Shown: positions 8,187 to 17,397 of the stretch, in pieces
Layout: the number at the start of each line of letters is the position of its first letter
How positions within the stretch are numbered: position 1 is the first letter of the stretch
Origin: Ornithomonoglobus_A sp034090805
Lineage (GTDB): Bacteria > Bacillota > Clostridia > UBA1381
Assembly (NCBI GenBank): GCA_034090805.1
Contig: JAXDRV010000123.1
Location: forward strand, 1 to 33,432
Length of the DNA stretch: 33,432 nucleotides
Direction of reading: 5' to 3'
The notes under the pieces: generated by a model
Database searches by the model: none
What the model was told of the DNA's origin: nothing
What the model saw: only the letters and a program-made list of their open reading frames with translations
Translations under genes and position numbers: made by a program

Positions 8187-9143
8187 TTACCATAAGCTGT
8201 TTTCTGTCACTTTTTTTGAAAGCTGATTTACAGAAATTATAAGAACAAGGTTTATGAGCGAATTGAAAAGACCTATCGCCGTTCCGTATGAATAATCTGT
8301 TCCTGTTTGCAGCGCCACCTTGTATGAATACGTACCTATTACCTCACTGGCGGAAAGATTAAGTGAATTTTGCATAAGAAGAACTTTTTCATAGCCAATG
8401 CTCATCATATGTCCGACATTGAGAATAAACAGGATAATAAAGGTTGGCATAATTGACGGAAAATCAATATATCTGACCTGTTTCAGCCTGCTTGCACCGT
8501 CTATGGACGCCGCTTCATAAAGAGCCTGATCAACACTCGAAAGCGCAGCAAGATATATCACGGAATTCCAGCCAAGATTTTGCCATATTCCCGACCACAC
8601 ATAAATATGTGAAAAATACTCCGGCTTTGACCATACGTCGACCGCCTCTATCCCAAGCATATTGCATATATTGCCATAAAGACCTATTCTCGGGTTCAAA
8701 AGCTGCGAAAGTATACCTACCATAATTACTGTTGATATGAAATACGGCATATATGTTACCATCTGCACTGTTTTCTTGTATACCTTTGACCTTACAACAT
8801 TGAGCAGCATTGCAAAAATCACAGTAACCAATGATTTTGCCACTATAAGATATAACGATATTTGCAGTGTATTGAAAAACACCTGAGTAAATTTAGGCGT
8901 ATTAAACATTTTTTTAAACTGATACAGCCCTGACCATTTACTGCCCCATATACCTCCCGATGCGGAAAATTTCTTAAATGCTATTTGAAGTCCGAGCATA
9001 GGATAATATGAGAATACCAAAAGTAAAACCAACGGAATCAATAGCATTAAATACAAATCCCAGTTCACCTTTATCTTATTCCAATATTTATTCCTTTGAT
9101 GTTTTTTCTCACTTCGTGTCTGCCCTGTGATTTTTGAGTTCAT
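8187..9143 (-). CDS. Carbohydrate ABC importer permease, LplB-like
   Basis: The second permease subunit of the importer, 318 aa, with six membrane segments (first: WDLYLMLLIPLVLLLVFSYY). The EAA loop is EAASIDGASRLKQVRYIDFP. MLGLQIAFKKFSASGGIWGS and the C-terminal NSLINLVLIISVNQLSKK are family-typical for LplB/YtepP-like oligosaccharide permeases, which carry complex or uronic-acid-containing oligosaccharides in known cases. I set the start at the ATG at 9143, where AAGGAG is 8 nt upstream. The GTG at 9152 would leave no room between the ribosome site and start. It works with the YtcP-like permease and the lipoprotein encoded just upstream. Confidence 0.92.
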   Translation of the reverse strand: MNSKITGQTRSEKKHQRNKYWNKIKVNWDLYLMLLIPLVLLLVFSYYPMLGLQIAFKKFSASGGIWGSKWSGLYQFKKMFNTPKFTQVFFNTLQISLYLIVAKSLVTVIFAMLLNVVRSKVYKKTVQMVTYMPYFISTVIMVGILSQLLNPRIGLYGNICNMLGIEAVDVWSKPEYFSHIYVWSGIWQNLGWNSVIYLAALSSVDQALYEAASIDGASRLKQVRYIDFPSIMPTFIILFILNVGHMMSIGYEKVLLMQNSLNLSASEVIGTYSYKVALQTGTDYSYGTAIGLFNSLINLVLIISVNQLSKKVTENSLW

Positions 9144-9185
9144 TAATACCACTCCTTATTAACGCTGATTAAAAACCGGGCGGAG

Positions 9186-9210
9186 GTTACGGGAATAAGC
9201 TTCCCGTAAC
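9186..9210 (-). other. Intercistronic hairpin between solute-binding protein and permeases
   Basis: A perfect 10-bp inverted repeat, GTTACGGGAA/TTCCCGTAAC, with a 5-nt loop sits in the gap of about 80 bp. On the minus strand CTCCGCCCGG follows and only then TTTTT, so it is at best a leaky terminator. In sugar ABC operons such a hairpin commonly keeps binding-protein mRNA more abundant than permease mRNA; that role is inferred here. Confidence 0.5.
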
Positions 9211-9225
9211 GCACCCATAAATTAA

Positions 9226-10890
9226 TTATTGATCCTGCGTCAAAAACGCCTCATATCCCTGCTGCGCAAGCTCCAGGTATCTGTCTATATTAAGGTTTTT
9301 CAGACTTTCCTGAAACTCTTCCCAATCCTTGTCAAGATTTTTATCACCCGAAATAAAGAGTGAAATGTTTTCTTTGACATACGCAGAAATTGAATTATAA
9401 AGCTCTCCGAATTCGTTCATTTCATCCAGTCCGAGACTCATACGCGTACGTGTAAAAGTATTTTCGGGGCCTTTGCCGATATATGCCGAAAGTGCCTGCG
9501 CCTTGAAATATTCTCCGTTTAATGGGTTGCCGTCCCAAGCCTGCGTATCGGAAATATCAATCGATCTGAATGACGGATTGTACTGATTCCAATGCGAATT
9601 TTGTATAGAGCCGTATGCCAGTATAGGCAATATTCTGGACTTTGCACCTATACTTGCAAACAATGCAGGTGTACTCTCGTCAACCTCTTCCCAGTCTGTT
9701 CCCTTAACTCCGTACCGTCCGAACAGTGAGGCTTCCTCAGACAACATAAAGTCAAGCAATCTGAACGCTGCCGCCGGATGCTCGCAGAACTTTGTAACAA
9801 CGCCTCCGCAGGCAACCGTAAACTCGCTCTTGTAGGCATATGCCGTTCCGTCAGGTCCTTTAAGAGGTGGAAGTGCAACAAAATCATTAAGGCGCTCAGG
9901 ATTGTCACTGAACAGCACATCGGGTGAACCGCTCGCAAATGCACCTATTATTTCCTCATCGTTTGAACATAGCGAACGCAGAGTAGATGTACTTTGAGTA
10001 AAGCATTGCAAATCAAGTGCCTTTTCACCTGCAAGTCTTGAAAGATAGCCCAGTCCGTCTTTATATTTGTCACTCAAATAATTAACTGTGATTTTGTTAT
10101 TTTCATCAACTACAAAGCCATCTCTGTAATCATCAAATACAAATGAATTCATAAGGAAATTGCTCGGCTTTTCATTCCATCCGTCCTTGCTCCCCGTAAA
10201 TCCTATTTCATCGTTTTTGCCGTTTCCGTTCGGATCCTGCGTAACAAAGGCTGTCATTACTTTTTCAAAATCCTCTGTTGTTTCGGGCATCTTAAGCCCC
10301 AGCTTATCAAGCCATTTCTTGTTTATAAAAGCCTTGCCGCCATACATATTACCCGTCTGCTCAACAACATTCGGCATAAAATATTTTTTCCCGTTCGCAG
10401 CCGTGAGGAAACTGTCGAAGTTTTTAACCTTTGTCTTTTCACTCATCTCTTTTATCCAATACCCATATTTATCCATATACGGAGCTAAATCAACGAATAC
10501 GTTTTTATCCGCATATTCCAGGAAGGTCGTGCGGGAAATATCAAAGCCGCAGAGTATATCGGGCAGCTCGCTGTTTGATGCGAGCATTACGTTAAGCTTT
10601 TCCATTCCGCCGCTTGCCGGAAACTCATAAAATTCCAGATTGATTCCCGTTTTTTCGGTCAAGTATTTTGTAAATTCATTTGTCGCAAAGTCCTTTACCT
10701 TAGAAGAGCTTTGTATACCGATTTTAAGAGTAATCGGCTCTTTTACAACCGGAAGCTGACCCGCCTCCGTTACGTTATTATCGATCTGAACATCTGCTTC
10801 ATCAACGCCGCCCTGCTTGCCGCAAGATGTAAGCAAAAGTGTTGCGGCACATAATATTGCTGCCGCCTGTTTTAATTTTTTTGTTTTCAT
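9226..10890 (-). CDS. Extracellular solute-binding lipoprotein (LplA/YtcQ-like)
   Basis: The substrate-capture subunit of the importer, anchored to the outer face of the membrane. A signal sequence ends in the lipobox LTSC (Cys23). The mature protein has the family-1 bacterial binding-protein layout: LKIGIQSSSKVKDFATNEFT near the N-terminus, DPNGNGKNDEIGFTGS in the middle (an Asp/Asn/Gly loop found in many LplA-like proteins) and HPAAAFRLLDFMLSEEASLF later. At 554 aa it is of the long class that binds larger oligosaccharides. AGAGGA lies 9 nt upstream of the ATG. Its position next to the two permeases makes the transporter assignment firm; the ligand is not known. Confidence 0.93.
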   Translation of the reverse strand: MKTKKLKQAAAILCAATLLLTSCGKQGGVDEADVQIDNNVTEAGQLPVVKEPITLKIGIQSSSKVKDFATNEFTKYLTEKTGINLEFYEFPASGGMEKLNVMLASNSELPDILCGFDISRTTFLEYADKNVFVDLAPYMDKYGYWIKEMSEKTKVKNFDSFLTAANGKKYFMPNVVEQTGNMYGGKAFINKKWLDKLGLKMPETTEDFEKVMTAFVTQDPNGNGKNDEIGFTGSKDGWNEKPSNFLMNSFVFDDYRDGFVVDENNKITVNYLSDKYKDGLGYLSRLAGEKALDLQCFTQSTSTLRSLCSNDEEIIGAFASGSPDVLFSDNPERLNDFVALPPLKGPDGTAYAYKSEFTVACGGVVTKFCEHPAAAFRLLDFMLSEEASLFGRYGVKGTDWEEVDESTPALFASIGAKSRILPILAYGSIQNSHWNQYNPSFRSIDISDTQAWDGNPLNGEYFKAQALSAYIGKGPENTFTRTRMSLGLDEMNEFGELYNSISAYVKENISLFISGDKNLDKDWEEFQESLKNLNIDRYLELAQQGYEAFLTQDQ

Positions 10891-10932
10891 ATGATTTATT
10901 CCTCTATTCTTTTTATTTTTGATTTAATGAAG

Positions 10933-11955
10933 TCATTTATTGATAAATACCGCTCCCTGCCGTTCATCGTATTCAACAGCCGCACCCAGCGTTTCAGCGA
11001 CAAATCTGAGCGGAACGAGAGTTCTGCCGTTTACTATTTCCGCCGCAGCTTCAAGCTTTTGCGGTTCATTGTTGACATACACAGTATCGCTGTCAATCAC
11101 AATTCTTATAAACTTGCCGTTTCCTATTGCGTAAACTGCTTTTTCCTCTTCATTAAAGGTAACACCACAGCTTAACGCTTCAAAAACCGCCCTCATGGGC
11201 ACAAGCGTTCTTCCGTTCTTTACAACAGGAGAAGTCCCCATACAGTCAAGTCTGTAACCGTTCACCGAAATTCTGAGCGGATCGCTGCCGTTCCACGGAA
11301 CATAATTTTCACCCGTTACAAGCTTTATTTCACCGTAATTCTGAGTTGATACGTAGTTGGTATTGTCCTGCGTACTCCATGCTCTCATTCCCTGTCGCAC
11401 TGCGCCCAAAGCATCGTTTACGAGAATATCAAATCCGATAACCGTTCCGTCTGCCGGCATTATCTCAAGCCACGGTAGCTTTACCTCTACAACATAGCCG
11501 CCCTCTATGGACGAAACGGCACTCAAAAAGCTGTCCGATGCCGCATTTCCCAAAGTACGGCTCCCAAGAGAGGTTACACGATACTGTGTATCGTTTTTGT
11601 CAATAATTTTTGACTTTGAATTATCCTCATCTGTAAAGATTTCAATGCTGTCCTGCTTGTATTCTTCACTCGCCTCATTTGCGGGAGTTATTTCCTTTAC
11701 CTCTGCATAAGCATAAAGTCCCTCATTATCCCACGACAGCCATACCTTTGCCGAACTCGGATCATCGATAGATGAACCTTCGATAACCTTTTTTGTTTCA
11801 ATAGGCTTCATCGAATCATAAAGTGCATCTTTAATCCCGTCCACCAACGGAGAGCCATAGCTTACTTCAACGGCTGCTGCCTCGGCACACGCAAATGTCA
11901 TTACCATAAGCAAAAGGATAAGTATTGTCCCTGCTGATGCTTTTAATATCCTCAT
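10933..11955 (-). CDS. Secreted CBM9-like protein with copper-amine-oxidase-like domain
   Basis: A 340-aa exported protein. An N-terminal hydrophobic signal ends near ACAEAAA; the Cys could make it a lipoprotein but the lipobox is imperfect. Residues about 30-215 resemble a CBM9-type carbohydrate-binding fold: SPLVDGIKDALYDSM, AKVWLSWDNEGLYAYAEV, DSIEIFTDEDN and GGYVVEVKLPWLEI. The C-terminal 115 residues hold two CuAO_N1-like half-repeats, each with the motif NGRTLVPxR (NGRTLVPMRAVFEALSCGV and NGRTLVPLRFVAETLGAAV). This domain is not an oxidase; in Firmicutes it is a common surface module. AAGGAG lies 7 nt before the ATG. It probably helps hold polysaccharide at the cell surface for the enzymes and lipoprotein encoded beside it. 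Confidence 0.82.
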   Translation of the reverse strand: MRILKASAGTILILLLMVMTFACAEAAAVEVSYGSPLVDGIKDALYDSMKPIETKKVIEGSSIDDPSSAKVWLSWDNEGLYAYAEVKEITPANEASEEYKQDSIEIFTDEDNSKSKIIDKNDTQYRVTSLGSRTLGNAASDSFLSAVSSIEGGYVVEVKLPWLEIMPADGTVIGFDILVNDALGAVRQGMRAWSTQDNTNYVSTQNYGEIKLVTGENYVPWNGSDPLRISVNGYRLDCMGTSPVVKNGRTLVPMRAVFEALSCGVTFNEEEKAVYAIGNGKFIRIVIDSDTVYVNNEPQKLEAAAEIVNGRTLVPLRFVAETLGAAVEYDERQGAVFINK

Positions 11956-11980
11956 ATCAAAGCTCCTTTCGCTGTTTGAC

Positions 11981-12008
11981 GTCGGGGCTGCAAAAATACA
12001 ACCCCGGC
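11981..12008 (-). other. GC-rich intercistronic hairpin
   Basis: GTCGGGGCTG (11981-11990) can pair with CAACCCCGGC (11999-12008) with one mismatch and one G-T pair, leaving an 8-nt loop. It lies in the 62-bp gap after the second GH10 gene. There is no T run after it on either strand, so an RNA-stability or processing role is more likely than termination. Confidence 0.35.
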
Positions 12009-12017
12009 GCTATTGTT

Positions 12018-15000
12018 TTAATTTGTAATATATGTACTGTAGTCGGGGTATCTTGTATTGAATTCCTCCGGCGTATCGACAAGAATATAATACTGCGGCT
12101 TAGGTGCAAATTTACGGTCAAATATTCCCGCATATTCCTTATGCACAAAGCCCTCTCTGTTCGGATACGCATATAAATCGGAGAATGTCCAGAAATTCAC
12201 TCTGTCTATTTTATCCGACATCAGCTCATATTTATCGAACAAGTCACGCATCAGCTTAGCCTGCTTATACTCAACCGATTTGGGAATCCCGTTTTCATAA
12301 ATCGGCACTTGTGCATCACGCTGTGCTTTTGTATATGCCTTAATATCCAGCTCGGTTATATCAAGCTTTATATCACTGCTAATTGCGGCATATTTATCAA
12401 GTGACTTTTTTATGGTGTCGGCGTCGCTTTCTATATCATAATGTGACTGAACACCGATTTTGTTTACATAGCTCTTAGACAGATCATCCGGATCCGTAAG
12501 TGTTTTAACATAAGCACAGACAGCATCCGCCTTGTCTGCATTCTGCTCGCCGTAATCGTTGTATCTAAGCTCTGCATCAGGATCGGCATTGTGAGCATAT
12601 TTAAAAGCATATTTACCGTAATCCGCGCCTATGGCATGGTAAAATCCGGTTCCTTTATAGAATATTATATCGCCGAGATTAGAGCTTACAGCTTCGTTTA
12701 CAACGTCCCACGTATTTACATTCCAGTTTTTATATCCGTCTACGCTATATTCGCTTGGATCTCCCTTACCGTTAAAATGATTCATAACAGTTTCAATATA
12801 CGTTTTCATAAATTCCAACGCACCATCACGTGTGTATTTCGGATCGTTATTTTCATCAAAGAAATATTTTTCCGTTCCCTCTTTATCCCATATAAGCGCA
12901 TGACCTACAATATCGGTAACACCGTTATCATAGCAGAACTTCATAATCTTATCTGCCTTATCAAACGTATAAGCATCGGGTGCTTCGGGATCCTTCAGTA
13001 TTTCATCCATTTTGAAATAGCCGTCCGAGGCAGTGGTATTAAAGTGCTTTTTGAAAAGCTTATTATAGATTTTCACATTTCTTGCACCTGCGCTTGTTAC
13101 AACGTCATTTGCAAGAGTGCCTCCGATTTTGAATTTATCGGCATACTTTTCATAAAGTGATGTTATTCCCGTATCCAAATCTACTGTTTGATACGTTTCC
13201 GATGTTGCTGTTTTGGATATGCTGTCATCATTGTTAAGCAAGGTATAATCATCAATAAATGTACCGGCTTTATCCGACTTCAGCATAAAGTCATCGGCAT
13301 AATAGCTGCTCTTTTCCGGAGTTGTAACTATGTCAATGTTGACCTGAGAAATATTTTCCTCCGTTATCTCAGGGTAATCGCTTAAATCAAATATTCCTTT
13401 AAGCTCTGTCCATATTGCTCCGTCCAGTCTGACAGGATCACTGTATACATATCTGTTTGAACCATCCTCCGCCTTTTCGGGAAGAAGCAGACGGAATTTT
13501 GCCTCTGTTCCGCTCTTTGTCGGATAATAGTTTCTTAGATAGCATGAGGCAGTTATCGTTGATGTCGTGTCTGCTCCCTTAAGGCTTGTTACAAGAGTTT
13601 CCCAGTTTCCTTGACGTCCCGTATACATAACGCTGTATTCACCGGTATGCGCAGTTTTATTTGTAATAGTTGATTTAGTTTTCGCATTCGGCGCAAACAT
13701 ATCCATTGAATCAGTTTCAAATGTCGCTCTCTTTGTGTATAAGCTGTCATTTGTTATCTCGGCAACCTCACCCGGAGTTGTATCTGCTTCCGTTATCTCT
13801 ATTTCGTCAAGATACAGTTTTTCCTTAAAGTATATAGTCTTATCATACCATGCATCTCTCTCCGGTCTGTTATATGTCATAACAAAGCATAAATCCGCAT
13901 ATCCACCGTCTGTTTCAAAATCTGATTCCTTAGGAATAAGTGTTGCCGTATACTTATGCCATGATCTCGGCATTGATGCAACGTAATTTACCATGTAGTC
14001 TGTTCCGTTATTTTTATACGGAGTGTCCTCGTACTGAATAATGCCCGGTGCACGCTGATTTTTAACAAACGCTGTTCCCTTGGCATTTGTTCCGGTATAA
14101 TTAACGCCTGCAAAAGTAGACGGCATTCCATTTGCTTCATGCGGTATCAGACCCATGTACATAGCTCTTTTTGCTGAATTGCCGAATGCCCAGAATGATA
14201 CATTATATGCCTTTCCGGGTACAAGATCCGCCTTTGAAAGCTTAATCCTCGCCGTAACATGTGTTGTGCTGTAATTAGCCTGTGTTGAATTAACCTCAAG
14301 CATATAATTGCTGCCCGTTGGAGGTGTCTTTACTGCGTCGGCATCCTCATTTTGATTAGTCTTGTCTGTCCACGTATTGCAGAATTCCGCTGCGGATGTA
14401 CTTACTACTGTAAGCTCCTGTTTATCAAATGTTCTCGTCCATCTGTTTGTATCACTTACTAAATTAGTTTCTCTGTGCGTTGTAACGTAATCAGAAGTAT
14501 TTCCTGTTTCAAAATCCCACTTCATACCGCCTGCTTTTATATCATCATAAATTACAGTCTTTATCGCATCTCCACAAACTATTGTAAAATCATCGGCATA
14601 GTAATCTACATCATAACTATATGCACCCTCAGAGCCTGTTCGTGCACCGAGTTCCACAACATAATCACTTGATATATTGGCAATTTCCGAAAGATTTACC
14701 TCTAACATAACTTGATGCCAGCTATAGTCCGATGCAGTCACAGGTGTACTTGACTTTATTACATTTCCTGCCGACGTCGGTACGATAACATTAATATAAA
14801 ATTCGGTGTTCTTTGTAACATATTCAGGTCTGCACATAAACGCTTCTACCTTAAGAGTTCCTGACGTGCCTATTTCATTTTTTGTAAGCTTTGTTCTCAT
14901 TGTTGTTCTTTCAGTTGTTCTTTCGGAGATTTTAGCGTACTTTGTTCCCGTATGCGCCTCTATATCGTCCTTAATCTCCATTTTAATCGGATTTTTAGCT

Positions 15001-15485
15001 CCATTCTGGAAAATCTGGAATCGTCCCGTTTCAAATGAATTTCTCAAACCCAATCCCTCTGTTACATTAAATTCCGGAATCGTGTTGTTTACATTTTTCA
15101 CAAAGTCGGCATAAGATGTTTTATATGCGCCCCCTGCCGGCTCTAATGATTTCAAATTCCAGATATAATGCGCAGCCTTATCCGCACCTGCGTCATTAAC
15201 CGTATAGCTTACCGAGCCGTTTTCGTCAAGTGTTCCCAATGCGCAGCTCACAAGCCTTCCGTCCGAATCGTACAAAGCCGTTATTGAGCCATAGCCGCTG
15301 TATTTCTTATCATACGAAATATTAACATCAGCCTTGCGTGAACCGTCCTCCGTTTCCTGCCATCTGCCGGAAATTTGCGGCTGAAGAACCGTTTCCTCAG
15401 CGTTTGCCGCAATCGGATACATACCGCCCGAAAGTATTACCATTGAGCAAACAACAGAAATACTCTTTTTAACAAATCTTTTCAT
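12018..15485 (-). CDS. Secreted multimodular GH10 glycanase, 1155 aa
   Basis: A secreted endo-acting enzyme of the xylanase family GH10. The signal peptide ends near residue 30 (ANA-EE). A small beta domain (about 35-105) comes next. Three carbohydrate-binding-like modules follow: about 147-303 and 583-741 resemble CBM4/9/22 jelly rolls, each ending in YADDF; about 321-566 belongs to a different module shared with the neighbouring secreted protein. GH10 occupies about 775-1140. Acid/base E931 is in TWDVVNEAV and nucleophile E1045 in LDITELDIK, both intact. The usual glycone motif ENxMK reads SDGYFK, and VWHxQ reads IWDKE. It ends straight after GH10, so the extra C-terminal domain of its paralogue is absent. 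Start ATG with AAAGGA 11 nt upstream. Xylan is the default substrate, but the altered subsite makes this uncertain. Confidence 0.9.
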   Translation of the reverse strand: MKRFVKKSISVVCSMVILSGGMYPIAANAEETVLQPQISGRWQETEDGSRKADVNISYDKKYSGYGSITALYDSDGRLVSCALGTLDENGSVSYTVNDAGADKAAHYIWNLKSLEPAGGAYKTSYADFVKNVNNTIPEFNVTEGLGLRNSFETGRFQIFQNGAKNPIKMEIKDDIEAHTGTKYAKISERTTERTTMRTKLTKNEIGTSGTLKVEAFMCRPEYVTKNTEFYINVIVPTSAGNVIKSSTPVTASDYSWHQVMLEVNLSEIANISSDYVVELGARTGSEGAYSYDVDYYADDFTIVCGDAIKTVIYDDIKAGGMKWDFETGNTSDYVTTHRETNLVSDTNRWTRTFDKQELTVVSTSAAEFCNTWTDKTNQNEDADAVKTPPTGSNYMLEVNSTQANYSTTHVTARIKLSKADLVPGKAYNVSFWAFGNSAKRAMYMGLIPHEANGMPSTFAGVNYTGTNAKGTAFVKNQRAPGIIQYEDTPYKNNGTDYMVNYVASMPRSWHKYTATLIPKESDFETDGGYADLCFVMTYNRPERDAWYDKTIYFKEKLYLDEIEITEADTTPGEVAEITNDSLYTKRATFETDSMDMFAPNAKTKSTITNKTAHTGEYSVMYTGRQGNWETLVTSLKGADTTSTITASCYLRNYYPTKSGTEAKFRLLLPEKAEDGSNRYVYSDPVRLDGAIWTELKGIFDLSDYPEITEENISQVNIDIVTTPEKSSYYADDFMLKSDKAGTFIDDYTLLNNDDSISKTATSETYQTVDLDTGITSLYEKYADKFKIGGTLANDVVTSAGARNVKIYNKLFKKHFNTTASDGYFKMDEILKDPEAPDAYTFDKADKIMKFCYDNGVTDIVGHALIWDKEGTEKYFFDENNDPKYTRDGALEFMKTYIETVMNHFNGKGDPSEYSVDGYKNWNVNTWDVVNEAVSSNLGDIIFYKGTGFYHAIGADYGKYAFKYAHNADPDAELRYNDYGEQNADKADAVCAYVKTLTDPDDLSKSYVNKIGVQSHYDIESDADTIKKSLDKYAAISSDIKLDITELDIKAYTKAQRDAQVPIYENGIPKSVEYKQAKLMRDLFDKYELMSDKIDRVNFWTFSDLYAYPNREGFVHKEYAGIFDRKFAPKPQYYILVDTPEEFNTRYPDYSTYITN

Positions 15486-15530
15486 AAAAATCCCAATCCT
15501 TTCCTTAATATATTTACGTGTTTTTATTGG

Positions 15531-17360
15531 TTATTTATTATTTTTTATATCACCCACCTTTATCAATGTGATATTACTTACCGTTTTATCACACTCCACC
15601 GTAATGTCATCGTTCTCCGTAAACCCTTCTATATCTTCTTTTGTAAGACAAATTTCCGCAATACCGGTGCCATCCGCAAATACATCCGCTTTTTCGGTAA
15701 CGCCGCCGATTGAAATTTGTGCCGTATCGGTCTCTGTACCGCCGTCTACATTAAACTCGGCGAGGTACTGTCCCTCCCCAAAGTTCTTTAAAGCCTCTAT
15801 GCTCGGATAAATATTAGCACCGTTTTTAAAGAACATCGTTGCAATATTTTCCTTATCAAATATGCTGCCGTCGCTTGTTATGTTAAAGGTTACCGTTCCG
15901 CCTGAGCCATAGGGAATCGCAGCTTGAAATTCATAAGACTGCATACCCTTCCTTACGCTGACATCTCCTCCGACAATAGTTCTACTTCCTATTTTGTAAA
16001 CGGCAGAAGCATTATTTATTTCCTCAAAGCCTATAACGTCGGCAAGAAAATACATCTGTTCACCGATATGCCCGCTAAACTCGTCACCGCTTAGATTATT
16101 AATAATGTGAATATCATCAGCTGTAAAATCACTGTCCGAAAAAACGGTAAGCTTCACCCTCGAATTGTCCGTTTCAAATACCGAGCCTCTTTCCTCACCC
16201 GATAAATACGGCATATCACTTTCGACACTGAAATCAGCCGTCATACTCTCCCATTCATTATCACTCATCAAAGTCTTTGTAATCCCGAAAATCTGCGTCT
16301 TTCCGTCGATCTCCGCTTTTGCGGTAATTCTTGTACCGCTTTCGCCCTTAACCTTTGCACTGAAATGATAATTTGTTGTTTTTATATCGTTCGTTTCTTC
16401 TTCAAGGCATATATTATCAAAATAAATCTTCTCATATTTATAAATATCAGCCTGGTTTGTAATCGTTTTTGCGGTTGTGATGATCCATAACGTAGTAAAT
16501 CCTTCCCCATTAAATTCATCAGCTTTCGGAGTAAACGAAACTGAATATTTTCTCCATTGCTTTACGGTGCTTGCCTCAACAAGATTGTGCGTACTGTCGT
16601 CATAATTTATAACACCGTTATTCAGAACCTTCTCCGTATTGACCGAAAGCTCCTTCGGGTCATAAGGCGTTCTTCCGCAGTATATTGCTCTTCTGTTTGA
16701 ATTTTCCATCATCCAGAAAGACAGCGTATACGTTTTTCCTACGCACAGAACGCTGTTTGACAGCTTTGTTCTTATTCCCATATATCCCGTCCATGCTTTG
16801 TTTGCTGGATTCATTATCATCAGACACCGTTCACTTCCCGACGCAGGTATCAGCTCTGTCACTCCCGGCTGCCAGCTTATAACATTGCTGTTTGTTCCGC
16901 CCTCCGCAGCATATTGATAATTATACGGCTCCACGTCCTCAATCGCTTCGGCAGAAATCGGCATTGACGTTCTTGCAGGAGCCCATTTCCCTATATCATC
17001 GTCATTATCAAGGGAAAGGTTAGATGTGATTTCATCATCCGTTTCAAAATCCCACGAAGACGGATTTCCGGCAGATGCTGTTTTATAAAAACCGCTTCCT
17101 ATATTCGTACTCAAGCTGCCGTTTCCCGAAGAGGTGATTTTTACCGCTCCGTCGGTTATTTCCCCCTCTCCGTCGTTTACTTCCCAGCCTGACAGTTCTT
17201 CAGAAAAGCTCGTATCGGCGCCGATTATATCAAAGCCTGTCGACATTCCCGTAACAACGGCTCTATTCGGGGAATATACCGCCAACGCATTTACCTGTAG
17301 GGACAGCGTAATCAATACGCTCAACGCCGCCGCTGTTTTAGAGATTATACTTTTCCTCAT
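15531..17360 (-). CDS. Secreted carbohydrate-binding-like protein without catalytic domain
   Basis: A 609-aa exported protein whose signal peptide ends near residue 27. Residues about 103-319 form a module (WDFETDD ... YTLSFWMMENSNRRAIYCG ... KIYFDNICLEE) that closely parallels residues 321-566 of the larger GH10 enzyme encoded next. The segments on either side (about 40-95 and 325-420) read as two halves of one CBM4/9-like jelly roll, so the shared module appears inserted within it. The C-terminal third is beta-rich and unrecognised. No catalytic motif is visible. GGAGG lies 6 nt before the ATG. It lies between two GH10 genes, separated from the upstream one by the hairpin repeat. A role as a soluble or surface polysaccharide-binding helper is inferred. 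Confidence 0.8.
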   Translation of the reverse strand: MRKSIISKTAAALSVLITLSLQVNALAVYSPNRAVVTGMSTGFDIIGADTSFSEELSGWEVNDGEGEITDGAVKITSSGNGSLSTNIGSGFYKTASAGNPSSWDFETDDEITSNLSLDNDDDIGKWAPARTSMPISAEAIEDVEPYNYQYAAEGGTNSNVISWQPGVTELIPASGSERCLMIMNPANKAWTGYMGIRTKLSNSVLCVGKTYTLSFWMMENSNRRAIYCGRTPYDPKELSVNTEKVLNNGVINYDDSTHNLVEASTVKQWRKYSVSFTPKADEFNGEGFTTLWIITTAKTITNQADIYKYEKIYFDNICLEEETNDIKTTNYHFSAKVKGESGTRITAKAEIDGKTQIFGITKTLMSDNEWESMTADFSVESDMPYLSGEERGSVFETDNSRVKLTVFSDSDFTADDIHIINNLSGDEFSGHIGEQMYFLADVIGFEEINNASAVYKIGSRTIVGGDVSVRKGMQSYEFQAAIPYGSGGTVTFNITSDGSIFDKENIATMFFKNGANIYPSIEALKNFGEGQYLAEFNVDGGTETDTAQISIGGVTEKADVFADGTGIAEICLTKEDIEGFTENDDITVECDKTVSNITLIKVGDIKNNK

Positions 17361-17397
17361 TTCAATCCTCCATACTTAAATTATTCCGTTTTAATTA

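Noticed and set aside
10933..11955. Copper amine oxidase enzyme
   Set aside because: Only the N1-like structural repeats (NGRTLVPxR) are present; the catalytic domain with its topaquinone Tyr and copper His residues is absent.
12591..13160. Plus-strand open frame (189 codons) opposite the large GH10
   Set aside because: It lies fully antisense to the catalytic domain; the composition is that of a shadow frame and there is no promoter or ribosome site.
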